Assembly (NCBI RefSeq): GCF_019578655.1
Contig: NC_063256.1
Location: forward strand, 8,122,001 to 8,186,000
From: Ricinus communis
Taxonomy: Eukaryota > Streptophyta > Magnoliopsida > Malpighiales > Euphorbiaceae
Direction of reading: 5' to 3'
DNA: 64,000 bases
Shown here piece after piece: positions 1-23,079 of the stretch. Position 1 is the first letter of the stretch, and each line of letters begins with the position of its first letter. The notes beneath the pieces were generated by a model. That model saw nothing but the letters and a program-made list of their open reading frames with translations, was not told where the DNA came from and did not search any database. Position numbers and translations under genes: made by a program.

Positions 1-1395
1 ATTTGAGTTTTTATCATCTTATTTGTACTCAAAAAATAATTAAACATTAAAACGACATTTTTTTTATAATAAATGACAGAAGGCATTTCAATTTAAACTC
101 GAGAATTTTTGATTTTGGAGAAAGGTTAATGAGTAAAGTTGTTTATCCTAAAACCGTGAGTTTGGTTTCTTGGCCTTTTCCGCAGAAAGGATCCTCGACG
201 CGCAAAGTAAAACGATGACTCAGCAAACATTCACCTCAGGTGCTGAAAGTATAATCCATAATAAAGTCTTTGAAGAAAATTTGTAGGATGCAATTATGCT
301 TGGAACAAACATGCCAAAGGGACACATCCATCAAATCTTCATATCCGGTGCACACGCAAAAGGAAAATCGCAAGTTCAATGCATTTGGCTGCTGCAGGCC
401 GCAATTCTACGAGAATTAAACCAAAGTGCATATAAGAATAATAGTAATCGTACAAATTCCAGATTATATGTCATTTTTAACATGCTTTTGTGCCTTTGTG
501 AAATCGGCATCTTTAGTGCTCGGTTATGAATTGACTGAAGATTTCAGCGAAACGACAAACTGTGATTGAGCATGACAGACACCTAAATGAAATACATTTT
601 CCATTGAACTTGGTCATTACGGTTGAATCAAACCAAGCCCTGAAGATAGACTGAACACTGTATCAAGGGTTTGATAGCATTTCAACAAGCACGAAAGGAC
701 AACTTTAGTTCATTTGATTTAAAGAGAAAAAAAAGAAGTAAAGTTTCATTTCTGTTTTTAATTGCCTCTCATTTGCCGAGAGGAATGGACAGGCTTTCTC
801 CATTATATTGCAATATTGCATGCCCTACCAAGATCTAGATCAGTGAATTTGATTCAGCATTGGATGGAAGAAGAGGACTAAAGCTGAATCATTTAGTAGA
901 TATTCCGTAGTTGGTCAACCCAATTACAATGGCACAAACCAACCAACTATTTTTAGCCATCCAGTCAGCCATTAACTAACATCATAAGAGACAAATCTTA
1001 TCAGCTCGTCTTCAGTATCTACTAGGGGAGTATTGACCATCATCATCAGCAGACTTTGTTAAGATAATCTACTGCTTGCTTTGGAACTGTCTCAGAAAGA
1101 AATAATGATGCTTTCCCAAGGTGACAGCTTAACGCTTGAACTTCACCACCAAGGGAGAACAACAGCAAACTTGTTTACTTGTTTACTCATCTATATCCAT
1201 ATTTCTACTCCAAGCAAAGATGAGCCCCCAGATTACCTTAGGCATAAGCTAATTGGTGGATTTAGCCTAAATTACAGAGGAAATTACTTGTGTTACTTCT
1301 TTTCCTTGTCAAACCAAGGCAGCTCTTTCAGACAACGAATAACCCATCAATAATTGGACATCTTGTATCTAGCTCACAAACTAGCCCTTTTTTCT
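1..1395. other. Non-coding flank downstream of the DEAH13 helicase gene
   Basis: No coding exon is recognised on either strand. The open frames here are short and match no family I know. The part nearest 1395 is probably the 3' untranslated region of the helicase gene, which is read leftwards and stops at 1396. I see no RNA gene or mobile element. Confidence 0.5.
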
Positions 1396-6989
<5,594 letters not shown>

Positions 6990-7526
6990 GTCGACTCTGT
7001 AAAGCTAAAACTAGATGTGGCCGCTGAAGAATTACCCAGAAATACAGAAAGAAAGAAATTTCACGTTCAAATTTAACAACGGAGATAAGTCTCGAACTAA
7101 TGCTTTCTTATATATAAATATGAAGAGATTGTGAAGAGAAAAAACGGCAAAAGTCGTTCACTACACTGCGATATGAGACGCCGGGTATGTGTCTGAAAGA
7201 GAAGAGAAAAGCGAGGGTGATTTTATTTTAATTCTAGGGATGGGAAGGCCCATCTGATTAAGTAAGCCCTGTCTTTAAACACTAAATCAGACCCTAAGCG
7301 TAGGATGTGTCATTCAACAAGCCTAATTCCGTAATTATGAAGATGTGGCCCAAGTCCAAATTATTTAAAAAGAGACTGATTACCATTTTTTTTTTAAAAA
7401 AACAAAATAAAAGAGAAAAAAAATTGTCCTGAAGTGACTCCGGGAATTATATCTTGATTATTGTTTTAGAAAAGGTTGTTGGTGATTTATGATTTGTATT
7501 TTCGTTAATTTATTTTCATTAAATTA

Positions 7527-7548
7527 ATATATATATATATATATATAT
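7527..7548. repeat. TA dinucleotide microsatellite
   Basis: An uninterrupted alternating TA run of about 22 bases within an AT-rich spacer. Confidence 0.9.
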
Positions 7549-9659
7549 CACTATGAATATTATTTTATATAAAAATGATATTTGATTTTTTTACGAAAGT
7601 TAGATTCACTAGTTTTGCCATGCATATCAAAATATTTATAGTTGACATAAGCATTATTCATTAGTTTATATTAATAAATACCACATTAATTTAAACTGAC
7701 ATATATAATATAATATAAATTATTATTGCAGTTAATAAATAAAAAAATTTAAGCTAAAATTAATATTATAAATATTTATATTGTGGTATAATTTTTTTTA
7801 ACAAAGTAAAGTTAATAAACAGTGAATATTTAACGTTTAAATAGTAAACATTTTGTACATGTTTAATTATTATTTAGTACAAATTTAATCAATATGAATT
7901 TCTTTTAAAAAAATCCGCGTCAATACTTTGAAGCACCATTAATTTTTTACATATTTGTTAAAATTTTGATGCATATATTATATCTGGGTCGAACCATAAT
8001 ATAGTTTGAGGATAAGTATGTAAGACCCCTCCTAACCGCGTTGTTGAGCATATTTAAAATGGAAAAAATACATTTTTTTAATTGAAATACTTTCATTGTG
8101 TAATTTAACATAACTTATTATATTTATAATTTCCATTTCCACATAATTATTATATTTTTAAGTTTTTATATTAAATTATTAAAAGCTTAAAACTAAATTT
8201 CAGATAATAGATAGTTATTTTAATAAATAATAATAAATATTAATAATTGATTATAAATTTGATAGTTAAAATTATATAAATATAATATCCTGTGCTTACA
8301 ATAATAAGAGAGATTTTAATTCTATGTTTTTTAATATTAACATTGTTAGGTCTTAAAATTTTAATTAACAGTTTAAATTTTTGTGTGGAATGATTTTTGA
8401 TAAAACTTCTATGATTAAAAAAATCTAGAATTCAATTATTAGTTATGTCTGTTATTAAATAAATATTTTAATACAAAATAAAGTGAGGCTAAATTTGTTG
8501 ATATTTCGAGCTGAAACCTGTAAAGTAATATAGAAGCACAGTAGATATTCAGGTCCAAAGATGTGATGGAGTAATACATGTTATATTTTAAACTTTAGTC
8601 TTACCAGATATTGATTGAATGGAACTCGACTCATATACGTGAAATCAAACTGGTATCTTTTGGCTTGAAAATGGTGGATTCATGCATAGTAAGAACCAGA
8701 ATTCATGCTCAGGAAGGACCATAACAAGCGGTTCTGAGCTGATTGTAATCCAGATTGTACCATTGGCAGCTCCAGAAATACCCAAAGATAAGTTGGAGTC
8801 TTCTTTAACAAAATTATCTCTATTATGTATATTGTGAAATACATGAATACATTAAAAAAAATAATTATAAAAAATAAGCTTTTTATGAGAAAAGAAGTCT
8901 TAAAAATAAACTTCATGATTGCAAAATCAAGTGAAAGCCAATCCAGAAAGATTGAAGAATTGGTTGGTGTGAAGAAGCATCAGAAATAGTTGTTATAGCA
9001 CAGCAATGTAAGAGTCACAAAAAAAGAATGGTGACTAAAGCTTACACAAATTGGGTGGTTTTATATAAGGCCAATTAGATTAAAGGTATAATGCAATCTT
9101 TTTCATTTTCATTTTAACAAGAAGAAACAGAAGTGGGTTCTTCAACTCATTTCATAATACATCTTCATTTACCCTTCACCTCATAATCATCAGCAAGCTA
9201 ATTATGCTTATCTTAAGCATTAATTATATGGAGCCCATCAAATTGACATATTTCTGTATCATACTCTGCATGGTACTACCATCAAATCAATACAATAATT
9301 ATGAAACATTAGTTTTTATTTCATCTACTTTATTTATGTAGCCTGACCTAAAAGGGCAGGAACCATGCGTGTAGTTTGAATTAATATTATTGGTACAACC
9401 AAACCTAAAATTGCCTAAACTTTTACCTGTAAATGCCTGCTATTTCTAACTGTATCCTTTTGGAAAAAGCCTAAAATATCAGCTATTTGGGCTATCTTCA
9501 TTACTCCTTTTTAGTGATTAATTAAAAATCTATTACAACGTCAAGTTTTCTCATAACTTTGGAAATATTTTATAAAGCAACATCATATAAAATTTTAATA
9601 AATAATATACGTGGCTTTGATATGGTTATATAATAATTTATTATAATATTAAATACTAA

Positions 9660-10246
9660 TAAAATAAAATAATAATTTTAAGTGCTTATTAAAATAAAAT
9701 GATAACTAATATAATCAAAAAATTAATAATTATATAAATGCCATTAATTTATTATTTATATCTACTTTTTACTATTTTTTATGACCATTAAATTTTAAAA
9801 ACATTAAAGCAAAATGGTAATTAAGTACATGTTAAATTAAAATATAGCTAGAAACAGTTATTTTCTTATAATATAATATATTAATAATTAAAATAAGATA
9901 CTTTAAATTTAAAAATTCAAATTATAAAATTATTAATGATTGGCCATTAGCACAAATAAATAAAATGATATTACTAAATATTTATTAAAATAAAATAGTA
10001 ATCAAATATAATAAGAAATGAGTGATTACATAATGACATTAATTTACTATATATTTATTATGAGTTTTCTAATTATTTTTATAACTATTAAATTTTAAAA
10101 TTATATAAATAAAATAATAATATTAATTGCTATTAAAATAAATAAATAATTAAATAAATTATATTTTATAATATAATAACTTTTATTAGAATAAAATATT
10201 TTAAACTTAAAATTTATATAATAAATTTATTAATAATTATGCATTA
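9660..10246. repeat. Diverged AT-rich tandem duplication, unit about 295 bp
   Basis: Two neighbouring blocks share the same order of short phrases: a run reading tattaaaataaaat, then atgacattaattta or atgccattaattta, then ctattaaattttaaaa or ccattaaattttaaaa, and finally a conserved end attaat.att..cattagcac at about 9930-9953 and 10228-10247. The copies are strongly diverged and the boundaries are approximate. It could be an old duplication or two copies of an AT-rich element. Confidence 0.5.
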
Positions 10247-11334
10247 GCACCGCCTATTATGGCGAGGTAGCACTTACTAGAAGAAATATGAATAGCATAA
10301 CCGACTCTTATTTTGGGTTCAATTGCTACTTCTACTGCAAGGCATTGGCTATTGTCATTCTTCTGCATAAGTTGCTAATGATTTGCTATTATTGAAAAAA
10401 TGAAAAAGAAAAAAAAAAAAACTAAAATCTTTGTAGGGTCAAAAATCTTCCATAAAGATGTGATATGAAAAGTACCCATTTGGAGAGACAATGGGAAGCT
10501 CTACGCAAGCCGGTCCAGAATCATAATCTCATACCAAGGAACCATAGGATATATAATTCAGTTTAATTATAGATTCTCAAGATATGCCTTGACATTACAT
10601 CTAATCTGCTAATATTAATCACTCTGAAAATGAAGATAGTTAGTTACTTGTATTTGCTTTTATAATAAAGATCAAAGTAGCAAAGCTTTACATCTCTGTT
10701 TCATTGTTGCTTTAGAACCCTCTTAAAATAGTGATTTTTCAGTTATGGCTTCTCCATATATAAAAAAAATACACAGGAAGAGGAACCCCCACGTAAGCCT
10801 GAACTGTTCACAATTGAACGGTAATGAACCCACATTACATAACTGCAGATGTAATTGTGCAAAACTATTGTTTTCCAGAATAAGCATATACTGTAATCTT
10901 CATATGTGACTCCATCATTATCCTAATTTCTCAGCATCTCTTGGAAAATGAAGTTTTATGCTGTCCATTTACAAGAATTTTTCTCAAAAGAAAGTGACAA
11001 TAATCATATATTTTTTTCTCTAGGGAGGTCGACCTATAAGTTACAAATATGAAATTAGATCAAATTCAACAATTATTTATATGATAATAATTGAAAAATA
11101 AATAATTTAAAAAGTCACTTTGCAAGTTGGCCTCAGAATGCAAACTTCATTGAGCTCAAATACTAAGAATTATAATAATAATATTATTAATTATTATTTT
11201 AGCCAATATTTATTTTGATAAATGTAATAGAAGTGAAAATCACTAAATTATTGAAAGAGAAATTAAAAGGGAGTAGCTAAGTTAATGAGCATCATAAAAT
11301 TTACTTATAATAGGACCTTACAGTTATAGAAGCT

Positions 11335-11346
11335 CTCTATAAAAAA
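11335..11346 (+). promoter_or_regulatory. Probable TATA box of the EXORDIUM-like gene
   Basis: The string ctctataaaaaa lies 85-97 bases before the ATG at 11432. That leaves room for a start site near 11370 and a leader of about 60 bases, a normal plant layout. No other good TATA candidate is as close. Confidence 0.6.
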
Positions 11347-11431
11347 GGTGATTAATTAGTCTCTTAGACATAACATTCTATCATTCACTCCACAAGAACA
11401 AATTAATAATAACCAAAAGAAAGGTCAAAAA

Positions 11432-12385
11432 ATGTTAGCAACATCTCTGCTTTACCCTCTCCTTACTACCATTGCCCTGTTCTTAGCACCCGGATCATAT
11501 GCTATCAACCAAACCCAAAATCATTCTTCTTCTTTACCATCAACATCCTCTACTATCACCTACCATGGCGGCCATCTCTTGACGGAACCAAGTGGTATCA
11601 ACGTGTACATTATATGGTATGGAGCTTTCTCTATAGAGGATAGAACATCCATAATTGATTTCTTTGATTCTTTCGATCAAAAAGATCATGAAGAGCCTAG
11701 TGTCTTAACCTGGTGGAAAACAACAGCTTCTTACAAGGACAAGGAAAACAACCCAGTTTCAGGAATCGTTAAACTCGCTAAACAAGCTGGTGATATATAT
11801 TCTTTTGGAAAGAGGCTTCATCGTGGCGAAATTCAAGAGATTGTCAATAAGAAGATAAAGGGTGATAGATTACCTGTAGATTATAATGGTATATACTTGG
11901 TTATGACTTCTAAGGATGTGATCGTGGAGAAGTTTTGCATGGGCTCTTGTGGTTTTCATGAGACTAGTGTTGGGCCTTCCAATAAAAGATTGGTGTATGC
12001 ACATGTAGGTGACTCTTCGCAATGTCCTGGTTTATGCGCCTGGCCTTATGCAATTCCAGCTTATGGTCCTCCAGGTCCTGCGCTGGTACCACCTAACGGC
12101 GTTGCTGCTGATGGAATGATTATAAACATTGCTACTGTTCTTGCAGGAGCTGCCACAAATCCTTATAAAGATGGGTATTTTCAAGGTGATGCCTTGGCAC
12201 CATTAGAGGCTGTTACGGCTTGTCCTGGAATGTTTGGTGCTGGAGCTTACCCAGGAAATCCTGGACATCTAATTCAGGATAAAGAAAGCAAGGCGAGTTA
12301 TAATGTTCATGGTGAAAATGGCAAGAAATTTCTCCTTCCAGCGATTTGGGACTTTTCGAGCTCCAGCTGCAAGGTTATTACTTAA
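11432..12385 (+). CDS. EXORDIUM-like protein (phosphate-induced Phi-1 family), secreted
   Basis: Single uninterrupted frame of 317 residues, in line with the intronless structure and about 310-residue length usual for this family. The first 24 residues form a hydrophobic signal peptide ending SYA, which points to secretion to the cell wall. The Phi-1 domain starts at TYHGGHLLT (about 44) and contains IYLVMTSKDV, the cysteine pairs CMGSC and CPGLC, the segment PPNGVAADGMI and TACPGMFGAGAYPGNPG near the C-terminus. Arabidopsis EXO promotes brassinosteroid-dependent leaf growth and EXL1 acts under carbon starvation; which paralogue this resembles cannot be decided here. A TATA box lies about 90 bases upstream. 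No truncation or frameshift is seen. Confidence 0.93.
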   Translation: MLATSLLYPLLTTIALFLAPGSYAINQTQNHSSSLPSTSSTITYHGGHLLTEPSGINVYIIWYGAFSIEDRTSIIDFFDSFDQKDHEEPSVLTWWKTTASYKDKENNPVSGIVKLAKQAGDIYSFGKRLHRGEIQEIVNKKIKGDRLPVDYNGIYLVMTSKDVIVEKFCMGSCGFHETSVGPSNKRLVYAHVGDSSQCPGLCAWPYAIPAYGPPGPALVPPNGVAADGMIINIATVLAGAATNPYKDGYFQGDALAPLEAVTACPGMFGAGAYPGNPGHLIQDKESKASYNVHGENGKKFLLPAIWDFSSSSCKVIT

Positions 12386-13923
12386 ATTAGAATTACTATC
12401 AGGTTTATGCAGATATTGATAGAAATAAGCTTGAGAAATTGCAGGTGTGAGTAGATACTGTAGTATTGAATAATTGGATATAGCTGAAGTCCATATCCAA
12501 TGTTTTATTTCTTTTTCCTTGTTCTTGGTATCATGTGGCTGGCATAAGAGAAAAGGAGTGTATTTACATATAGTAATTACATAACAGATTTAGATGGTTG
12601 TGAATAGCCAATATTGTCTTTCTGGTTGAAACTAGACATTAAACAAAAGCAGATTCTACTTGCCTGCTTCGGTCTCCAGATGCTTCCAAAACTCTTGAAA
12701 TGGATTTTTATTATGCAATTATAAATCTCGATTCCCCCTCTTTGCTTTAGATAAAACTGAAAATTAAACACTGAAAAATTAATCCCTTAATAAACTAATG
12801 AAATTCTTGATAACTACAATTATTCAGAATCATCGAAATTCCTGATCCGATATCTATGCCTTTGTTATATTAGTTTTAATATTGGCTATGAAATGCATAT
12901 TTGAAATAATTATAAAAATATAAAAACAACAACAATATAGTGAAAATAATTTCTTTCAAAGAAATATACAACAATAGTATAAAAAATAACTTACCATATA
13001 TTAAAGATATAAAAGTCAAATACAGAATTTTTAATGTGATAGTTTTGATTCAAAAATGTGTTAAAGGTCATAAAATCACTATATCAAATCTAAAATATAT
13101 TGATAAACTAATAATTTAAGGTTTTAAGTAGAAATTTAAAGTAATTTACTGTAAAGCAGCAGTTCAAGTAATTTTTTACTTAACTGAACCTACTACTATG
13201 ATCAAACTATCTTAAAAATAACAAAGAGTATATACTTAGTGATAAATTGAGTTATCAAAAAAACTACCCTTTACTTTTATTTATTTTAAGCCAAAGGTTG
13301 TCCGAATTGTTCCTAGACATAAGTTCAGTTTATGCCCTGTTTATAAATTACATTAGAGTATCATCTAAAAGAAAGCGTGCCTGCAAATCAGGACGAGAAA
13401 TTGGTGCATGTTTAGGGTCATTAGACCTGAAAGTGCACCCTGAATTATCCAAGTCATGTTTGCTTTCAACTAAGAGAAGAAGGAGGGGAGAAGAAACTTA
13501 ATCATGCAAATGCAAATAACATCTCCATGTGCAGCATAAGCTAGCAGATTTCATTAGGACACATACATAAAACAAAAATGCAGCGCTATACTAGTAAAGT
13601 GTTTTCGAAATCTCCTTCCAAAAGAATAACATTTTACATTGCCGCATGTGATTTCTCAATTACACTGGAAAAGAACCTTACAAAAAATGGAGGCGGCTTT
13701 CTATTATTAACCCCTTAAATAGTCGGTTGTTACTTATCTGATGAATAAGAGAAGCCAACTGGAGGAAAACCTCTTAAAAATGTGTTTTATGTTTTAACAA
13801 AATAGATTCTCCGCCTACATTATTATTCCCCACATGCGATCTGTTGCATAAACCACAATGAACATGCAATGTCCAAGCATCAGGAAAACAATCCTCAGAA
13901 GCATGAAACCCCTTGTAGGTTAA
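12386..13923. other. Spacer between convergent EXORDIUM-like and fumarase genes
   Basis: The two genes end towards each other, so this stretch holds both 3' untranslated regions and an AT-rich centre at about 12760-13240. An open frame of 84 codons at 13247-13501 resembles nothing I know and is not called. Confidence 0.5.
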
Positions 13924-18808
<4,885 letters not shown>

Positions 18809-19341
18809 TTTCTTTACTTGAATTCAACTAATCCTACACAAACAAAAACATCATCGCCAAATGTTCACAAGCAGATTCATTAACAAATAACAGGAAGAAA
18901 GAGCAAGGATTCATACGATATCGAACTTGAGCCGAAACGATGAAGATTTGGAGGATCGCGCGAGTCGAGGTTGCTACAGAGAGAGAAGTAAAACTAGCTG
19001 GGACTAAGTAGAGCAGCGCTATTTCCACTCCAGAAGGCTTGATTATGGCGCTCCATAATATTCTTATTGACTGAATTACCCTCCGAAAAACTAGTATTAT
19101 CATTACCCTTTTGGACTATACCGTCAATGAAGAAACCAAAAGAAAAGCAGCAGATATGATTTTTGCAGCATGGCACGTGACGCTAAAAGGTGGGATTCTT
19201 TCAGCATGTTTTTATTCAATTTAGGCGTCTGTTTGCGTTTTTGGTTTTGGGCTTTCCGGCATGGTTGCGGTATGGTCAAATGAAGGTTTCATGACGACTG
19301 TCAATTATTGGTTTGCTGAGGCCCACTTCTCTGTGACACTT

Positions 19342-19362
19342 TATATATATATATATATATAT
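19342..19362. repeat. TA dinucleotide microsatellite
   Basis: Alternating TA run of about 20 bases upstream of the fumarase gene. Confidence 0.9.
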
Positions 19363-19739
19363 TGGTAGTATCAGTGACACATTTTTCTTTTTCCCAAGTG
19401 ACAGATTGTATTTGTTATGTCTAAAAGAATTTACTCTCTTTTTCGGCCAATTTCGTCTCAGTTTCATTGATGGGAGGATACGAACAAGATCGTTAGGAGG
19501 GTCCAAGTACCCACCTGGTTTTAAGAGTAGACTAACATTTTTACTCGTCCACTCCGCGGCTTGATTTTTAACCCTCGTCAACTCTTTTCTTAAAAAGAAC
19601 AATGTTGAAAAGATAAGCGTCATAGTTTTATACTTCTCTAAGATAGTTTTTGATTTTTCATGAGGACTCTTCATTGTTGTAATTATAATAACAATTAAAG
19701 AATCAGTTCACAATCAATTGGAGTCCATTTGTTCCGGAC

Positions 19740-20181
19740 TGCGCACCTAATTGCCTGCCTCCCTTGGGGCTTCTACAGCCTGAGGGGAATCCCATTGATA
19801 GACAGCAACATAGCCGAATACTAGTCTGCCTCGAAAGTCTCTATATAAGGCTACAACAGTGGCCTAGTTCGTTAAAGTTGAATAAGATGCATCCAAATTG
19901 ATGTTAATATGAAGAGGTCAATTTTGAAACTTTTGACTGCATGCTCATTTCTGGCCAGCCAAATTGCCCAACATGTATTAGCCGCAAGTGAGAGCTTCTC
20001 TCCTGCACCCTGACTGCAAAGCACCAAATTCATATTTTGCCACCAGAATCAAGCTGAAAGTTAAAGAATAAACATGAGCGCAGCCTAGAGTGGTTGTCAG
20101 CCATGCTACTGGCGAGTGATCACAAAGCAGAAGCATATATTGAATCTCAACGTCAGCATTCTCGCATGACAAGTTGGCCAT
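19740..20181 (-). mobile_element. Decayed fragment of a non-LTR (LINE) retrotransposon, C-terminal end
   Basis: Read on the minus strand in one frame, the stretch gives the zinc-binding segment that follows plant LINE reverse transcriptases (CENADVEIQYMLLLC then DHSPVAW, near 20165-20090). After stop codons it gives an RNase H-like block (INLDASYSTLTN, then ATVVALYRDFRGRLVFGYV) at about 19900-19790. This order, zf-RVT then RNase H, is that of plant L1-type elements. At least four in-frame stops make it a dead fragment. The reverse transcriptase body is not seen upstream, and no poly-A tail or target-site duplication was identified. Confidence 0.65.
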
Positions 20182-21604
20182 TCTTATAAAGCAAATTCAA
20201 TTGAATTTCTTCTAATTTAAATTTAAATTCAACTAATATTAAATGACTAAAACTAACCATCTGATTATTCGGACTTTGAGCTCATAAATTGTTTGTATTT
20301 TTTATTTTTTATAACGTGAAATCTCTAACAACATATTTACTAAACGACGGTTATTGATATACTATTTTAGACCAAGTTACAAATAAGTTATTCCAAGCTC
20401 AGCCCCTTAACTAGCATACAGAAAAGGAAGCATTGGGAAAATAGGTACCTGTTATTATCATAGCCAATACAAATTTAGATTTTGTGATAGACAGGGGCTT
20501 CATTTATTTCGCCAGCAACGTCCTACTAAACCTTCTCCAAACACCTAAAGCTCATATCCCCTTCCCACTCTGGAGGAGTTCTAAGGCAGAATGTAAGAAA
20601 ATCAATGAATTTTCTTCTTTCCTATATTCTCACACCAAGGCTGTCTTCTCTAAGTTTAAGTTCACTCTCTAAAGCTCAAGTCTAGTCCAAATCTAACTCA
20701 TAATGAATGTTGAATGATTGGGTGGAAGAGATGAGTCCAATGGAATGGACTCTGGGCTGCATTATTTGGTTTCAAACCTTATCACTTTGGGATTCAATAT
20801 CATTATCACTGAATTTCATTTTCAACCTCCTTTTTTGAGTCTCGAGCCATGCATTCCTATATCATGTACGGAATCAAGCTTCAATTTGGCGGGTAGCCCC
20901 ATAATCTGTATATGAAGAAGTAATTATAAACCGGCCACATATTTTGTTTGTTCTAGAGACTTCTCTTAAATGAGTGACCCAAAAGTCCCTTAAAAAACCT
21001 TCTCAAATGAACAGACATCAGAAACTTTACTGAAGTTTCCAGTTAATATTTCCTGCTCATTCTACTATACAAGAAAAAGAAGCTATTAACCTTAATTATT
21101 GCGCTATCTCAAATAAACCAAAAACTCAATCAAGATTTTCATTTATTATAGTCGTTTGGTGCATGTAGAAATTTCTTATTCTTAGTTAGCTTTGATTAAA
21201 TCCAAACCTGTAAGGTTTGTCGTTGGTAAATAATGTAAGGCGTAGCTTTTAGCTTGAAATTGAATATATCAAATTGGTTGGCCAAGAATGCGTTAGATTC
21301 TTCCTCCCCCGGATTTAGTTAGATTGTTAGTCCAGGATGTTTTGAGGGTTGACTGCTCTTCCTTTGCTCTTGGTTGAGGTTTTCTTGCGTTGGGGCTTTG
21401 CCCCTCTTTCTTACCAATATATATATATACATTCCAGACATAGGAAGCAATTGCGATGGTTCATTATATACACATAAAATACAAAATTGTCTTCCAAAGA
21501 AATTGGAATCGAAAAATGAACTTCTTTCTGCTGCAGAATAATTCAGAAAAATCTGCATTAAAAATTGACAACCTGAGAGTAATTTTTGTGAGCTAATTAA
21601 GCAA

Positions 21605-22517
21605 TCATAAGTGGGTAAAACGAGTCCTTTTTTTAGCACTTTGGGGAGTGTCCCAGTCAAATCCTAATTTGATTCTTTCATCCTCTGCGATCATGTCCAT
21701 CAACAAACCTTGAAGATCTTCCAAATTGTCACCCTCCTGTTAACAAACAAAAACATTAGGCAACAAACATTGTCAATTAATCAAACCTTGATGAAATCAA
21801 TAATTGCGCTAATAAGTCAAATCTCATTAACAGAGTAGCTGTAAAATATGTAAAAGAAGAATTGTAATTGTATATTACCTTTGTATTCACATTTTCCATC
21901 ATCAAAAGCATTTCTTGCAAAAAATTACAGAATCCCTGTTTGAGAAATTTCATTACGCAACATCCAAGAACCAAAATATAAAAATATAAAAAAAAAAAAA
22001 AAAAAAAAAAGCTTCCCTTCAGTCAAAAACAATAATTAATAAGAAATAAGAGAAAGAAAGGACTCACTTCGTCATCATCGTCACCCAGAAAGCTTAACAT
22101 CCCAGCATCGTAAAGTTTTCTCTTTCCTTTATCTGATAAAACTGAAAATTGCCCCACTGATGTCAGCAAACACGAAATCTCCACCAAAATGAGTACTAGT
22201 AACACTATTTTGATTTAATTGGGAGTTGGGTTTCTATTTAAAACCTGTATAAGCCTCTTGAATTTGCTGAAACCTCCTGTTCGCTTGCCCAGAAACAACA
22301 GGATCTTTCATCCACCGGTCTGGGTGCCATTTCTTCAAAAATCCCGAAATATAATTATCAAAAAAACTTGTAATATAAAAACTTGTCAATAAAAAGGAAC
22401 AACGTAAGAAGAAAATTTTACCAGAGCAAGCTTTCTGTAGGCATCGCGAATCTCTGTAGCAGAAGCTTGTTTACGTAAACCAAGCACCGAGTAATAACAA
22501 GGCTCGCTCTCTGCCAT
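21605..22517 (-). CDS. Small J-domain (DnaJ/HSP40) co-chaperone, 5 exons
   Basis: Exons: 22517-22422, 22332-22245, 22141-22068, 21935-21879 and 21736-21605; 148 residues. The J domain fills the first half: [13 protein letters not shown], then [10 protein letters not shown], the HPD motif at residues 35-37 (KWHPDRW), and a helix-IV segment ending KRKLYDAG. An acidic stretch GDDDDE follows, then a short C-terminus with [13 protein letters not shown] and [11 protein letters not shown]. The layout matches a small plant group that includes, from memory, Arabidopsis At1g56300. There is no Gly/Phe region and no zinc finger, so this is a class III J protein, expected to stimulate an Hsp70 through HPD. 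No targeting peptide is seen. The stop at 21605-21607 follows [10 protein letters not shown] longer open frame over 21319-21660 is in another frame and is not the protein. Confidence 0.88.
21990..22010. repeat. Poly-A run inside an intron of the J-domain gene
   Basis: About 20 consecutive A on the plus strand, T on the sense strand of the gene, between exons 3 and 4. It is likely part of the pyrimidine-rich intron. Confidence 0.8.
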
Positions 22518-23079
22518 TCTTTTCACCAGTAGTTTAACATGTAAAAATTGTAACAAAATAAAAGTGCCTCTGCAAGTTAGAAAGAAACTCGTGCATGCAA
22601 AACAAACATGGGTTTCTGCGAAAACGAGTACTTGTTTTTTAAAGCTACACAAAAGAACATTCGAGAGACTTCTTCTTTAATTAACTGTTCAAGATTTTTG
22701 AAGGACAGCCACCGATTCTGGACTTTTCTGATTATGGTTCCCTTGTGAGTACAATTTCTCGGCCACGTGTTTTGGCATCAATGGAATAATTTGTGGTGGT
22801 CCGTGGGAAGAGATGGTATGTGGCTCACATTAGAGTTGGAAGGCTCAGTTTAGATGCAAAATCAGAGAGGTTCGTAAAACTAAAGTTAATCCCAGTTTGG
22901 TTATTATATGATCAAGTCTCCTAATCATTTCTAAGACATCGTTCTTCCCTGTCATTTTCAAGATATCAACGTCGAGGCCTTTCTGATGTTTAATATAACA
23001 TCCGAATCTAGGTTAATGCCTTTGATTTTTTTTTTTTTTTTTTGAGCAATTGAAAGAGCTTTTAATCTAATTGGATTTG

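Larger units (their letters stand above)
6990..11431. other. Intergenic region between helicase and EXORDIUM-like genes
   Basis: No coding region is recognised. Bases 6990 to about 7250 are moderately GC-rich and probably hold the leader and promoter of the helicase gene. From about 7400 to 10250 the sequence is very AT-rich, with a TA microsatellite near 7527-7548 and a diverged tandem repeat at about 9660-10246. The last 100 bases are the EXORDIUM-like promoter and leader. Confidence 0.5.
18809..21604. other. Intergenic region between fumarase and J-domain genes
   Basis: Holds the fumarase promoter (just right of 18808), a TA microsatellite near 19342-19362 and the LINE remnant listed separately. 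Bases 20200-21300 contain no gene I can recognise. Bases 21300-21604 are the likely 3' untranslated region of the J-domain gene. Confidence 0.5.

Noticed and set aside
8680..8916. Hydrophobic 78-codon frame, minus strand
   Set aside because: Rich in Phe, Ile and Leu codons in an AT-rich spacer; no family similarity, no splice or promoter context.
13247..13501. 84-codon frame, plus strand
   Set aside because: No recognisable domain, and it lies between two convergent 3' ends.
21319..21660. 113-codon frame, minus strand, overlapping the end of the J-domain gene
   Set aside because: It differs in frame from the J-domain C-terminus; the spliced frame ends earlier at 21605.
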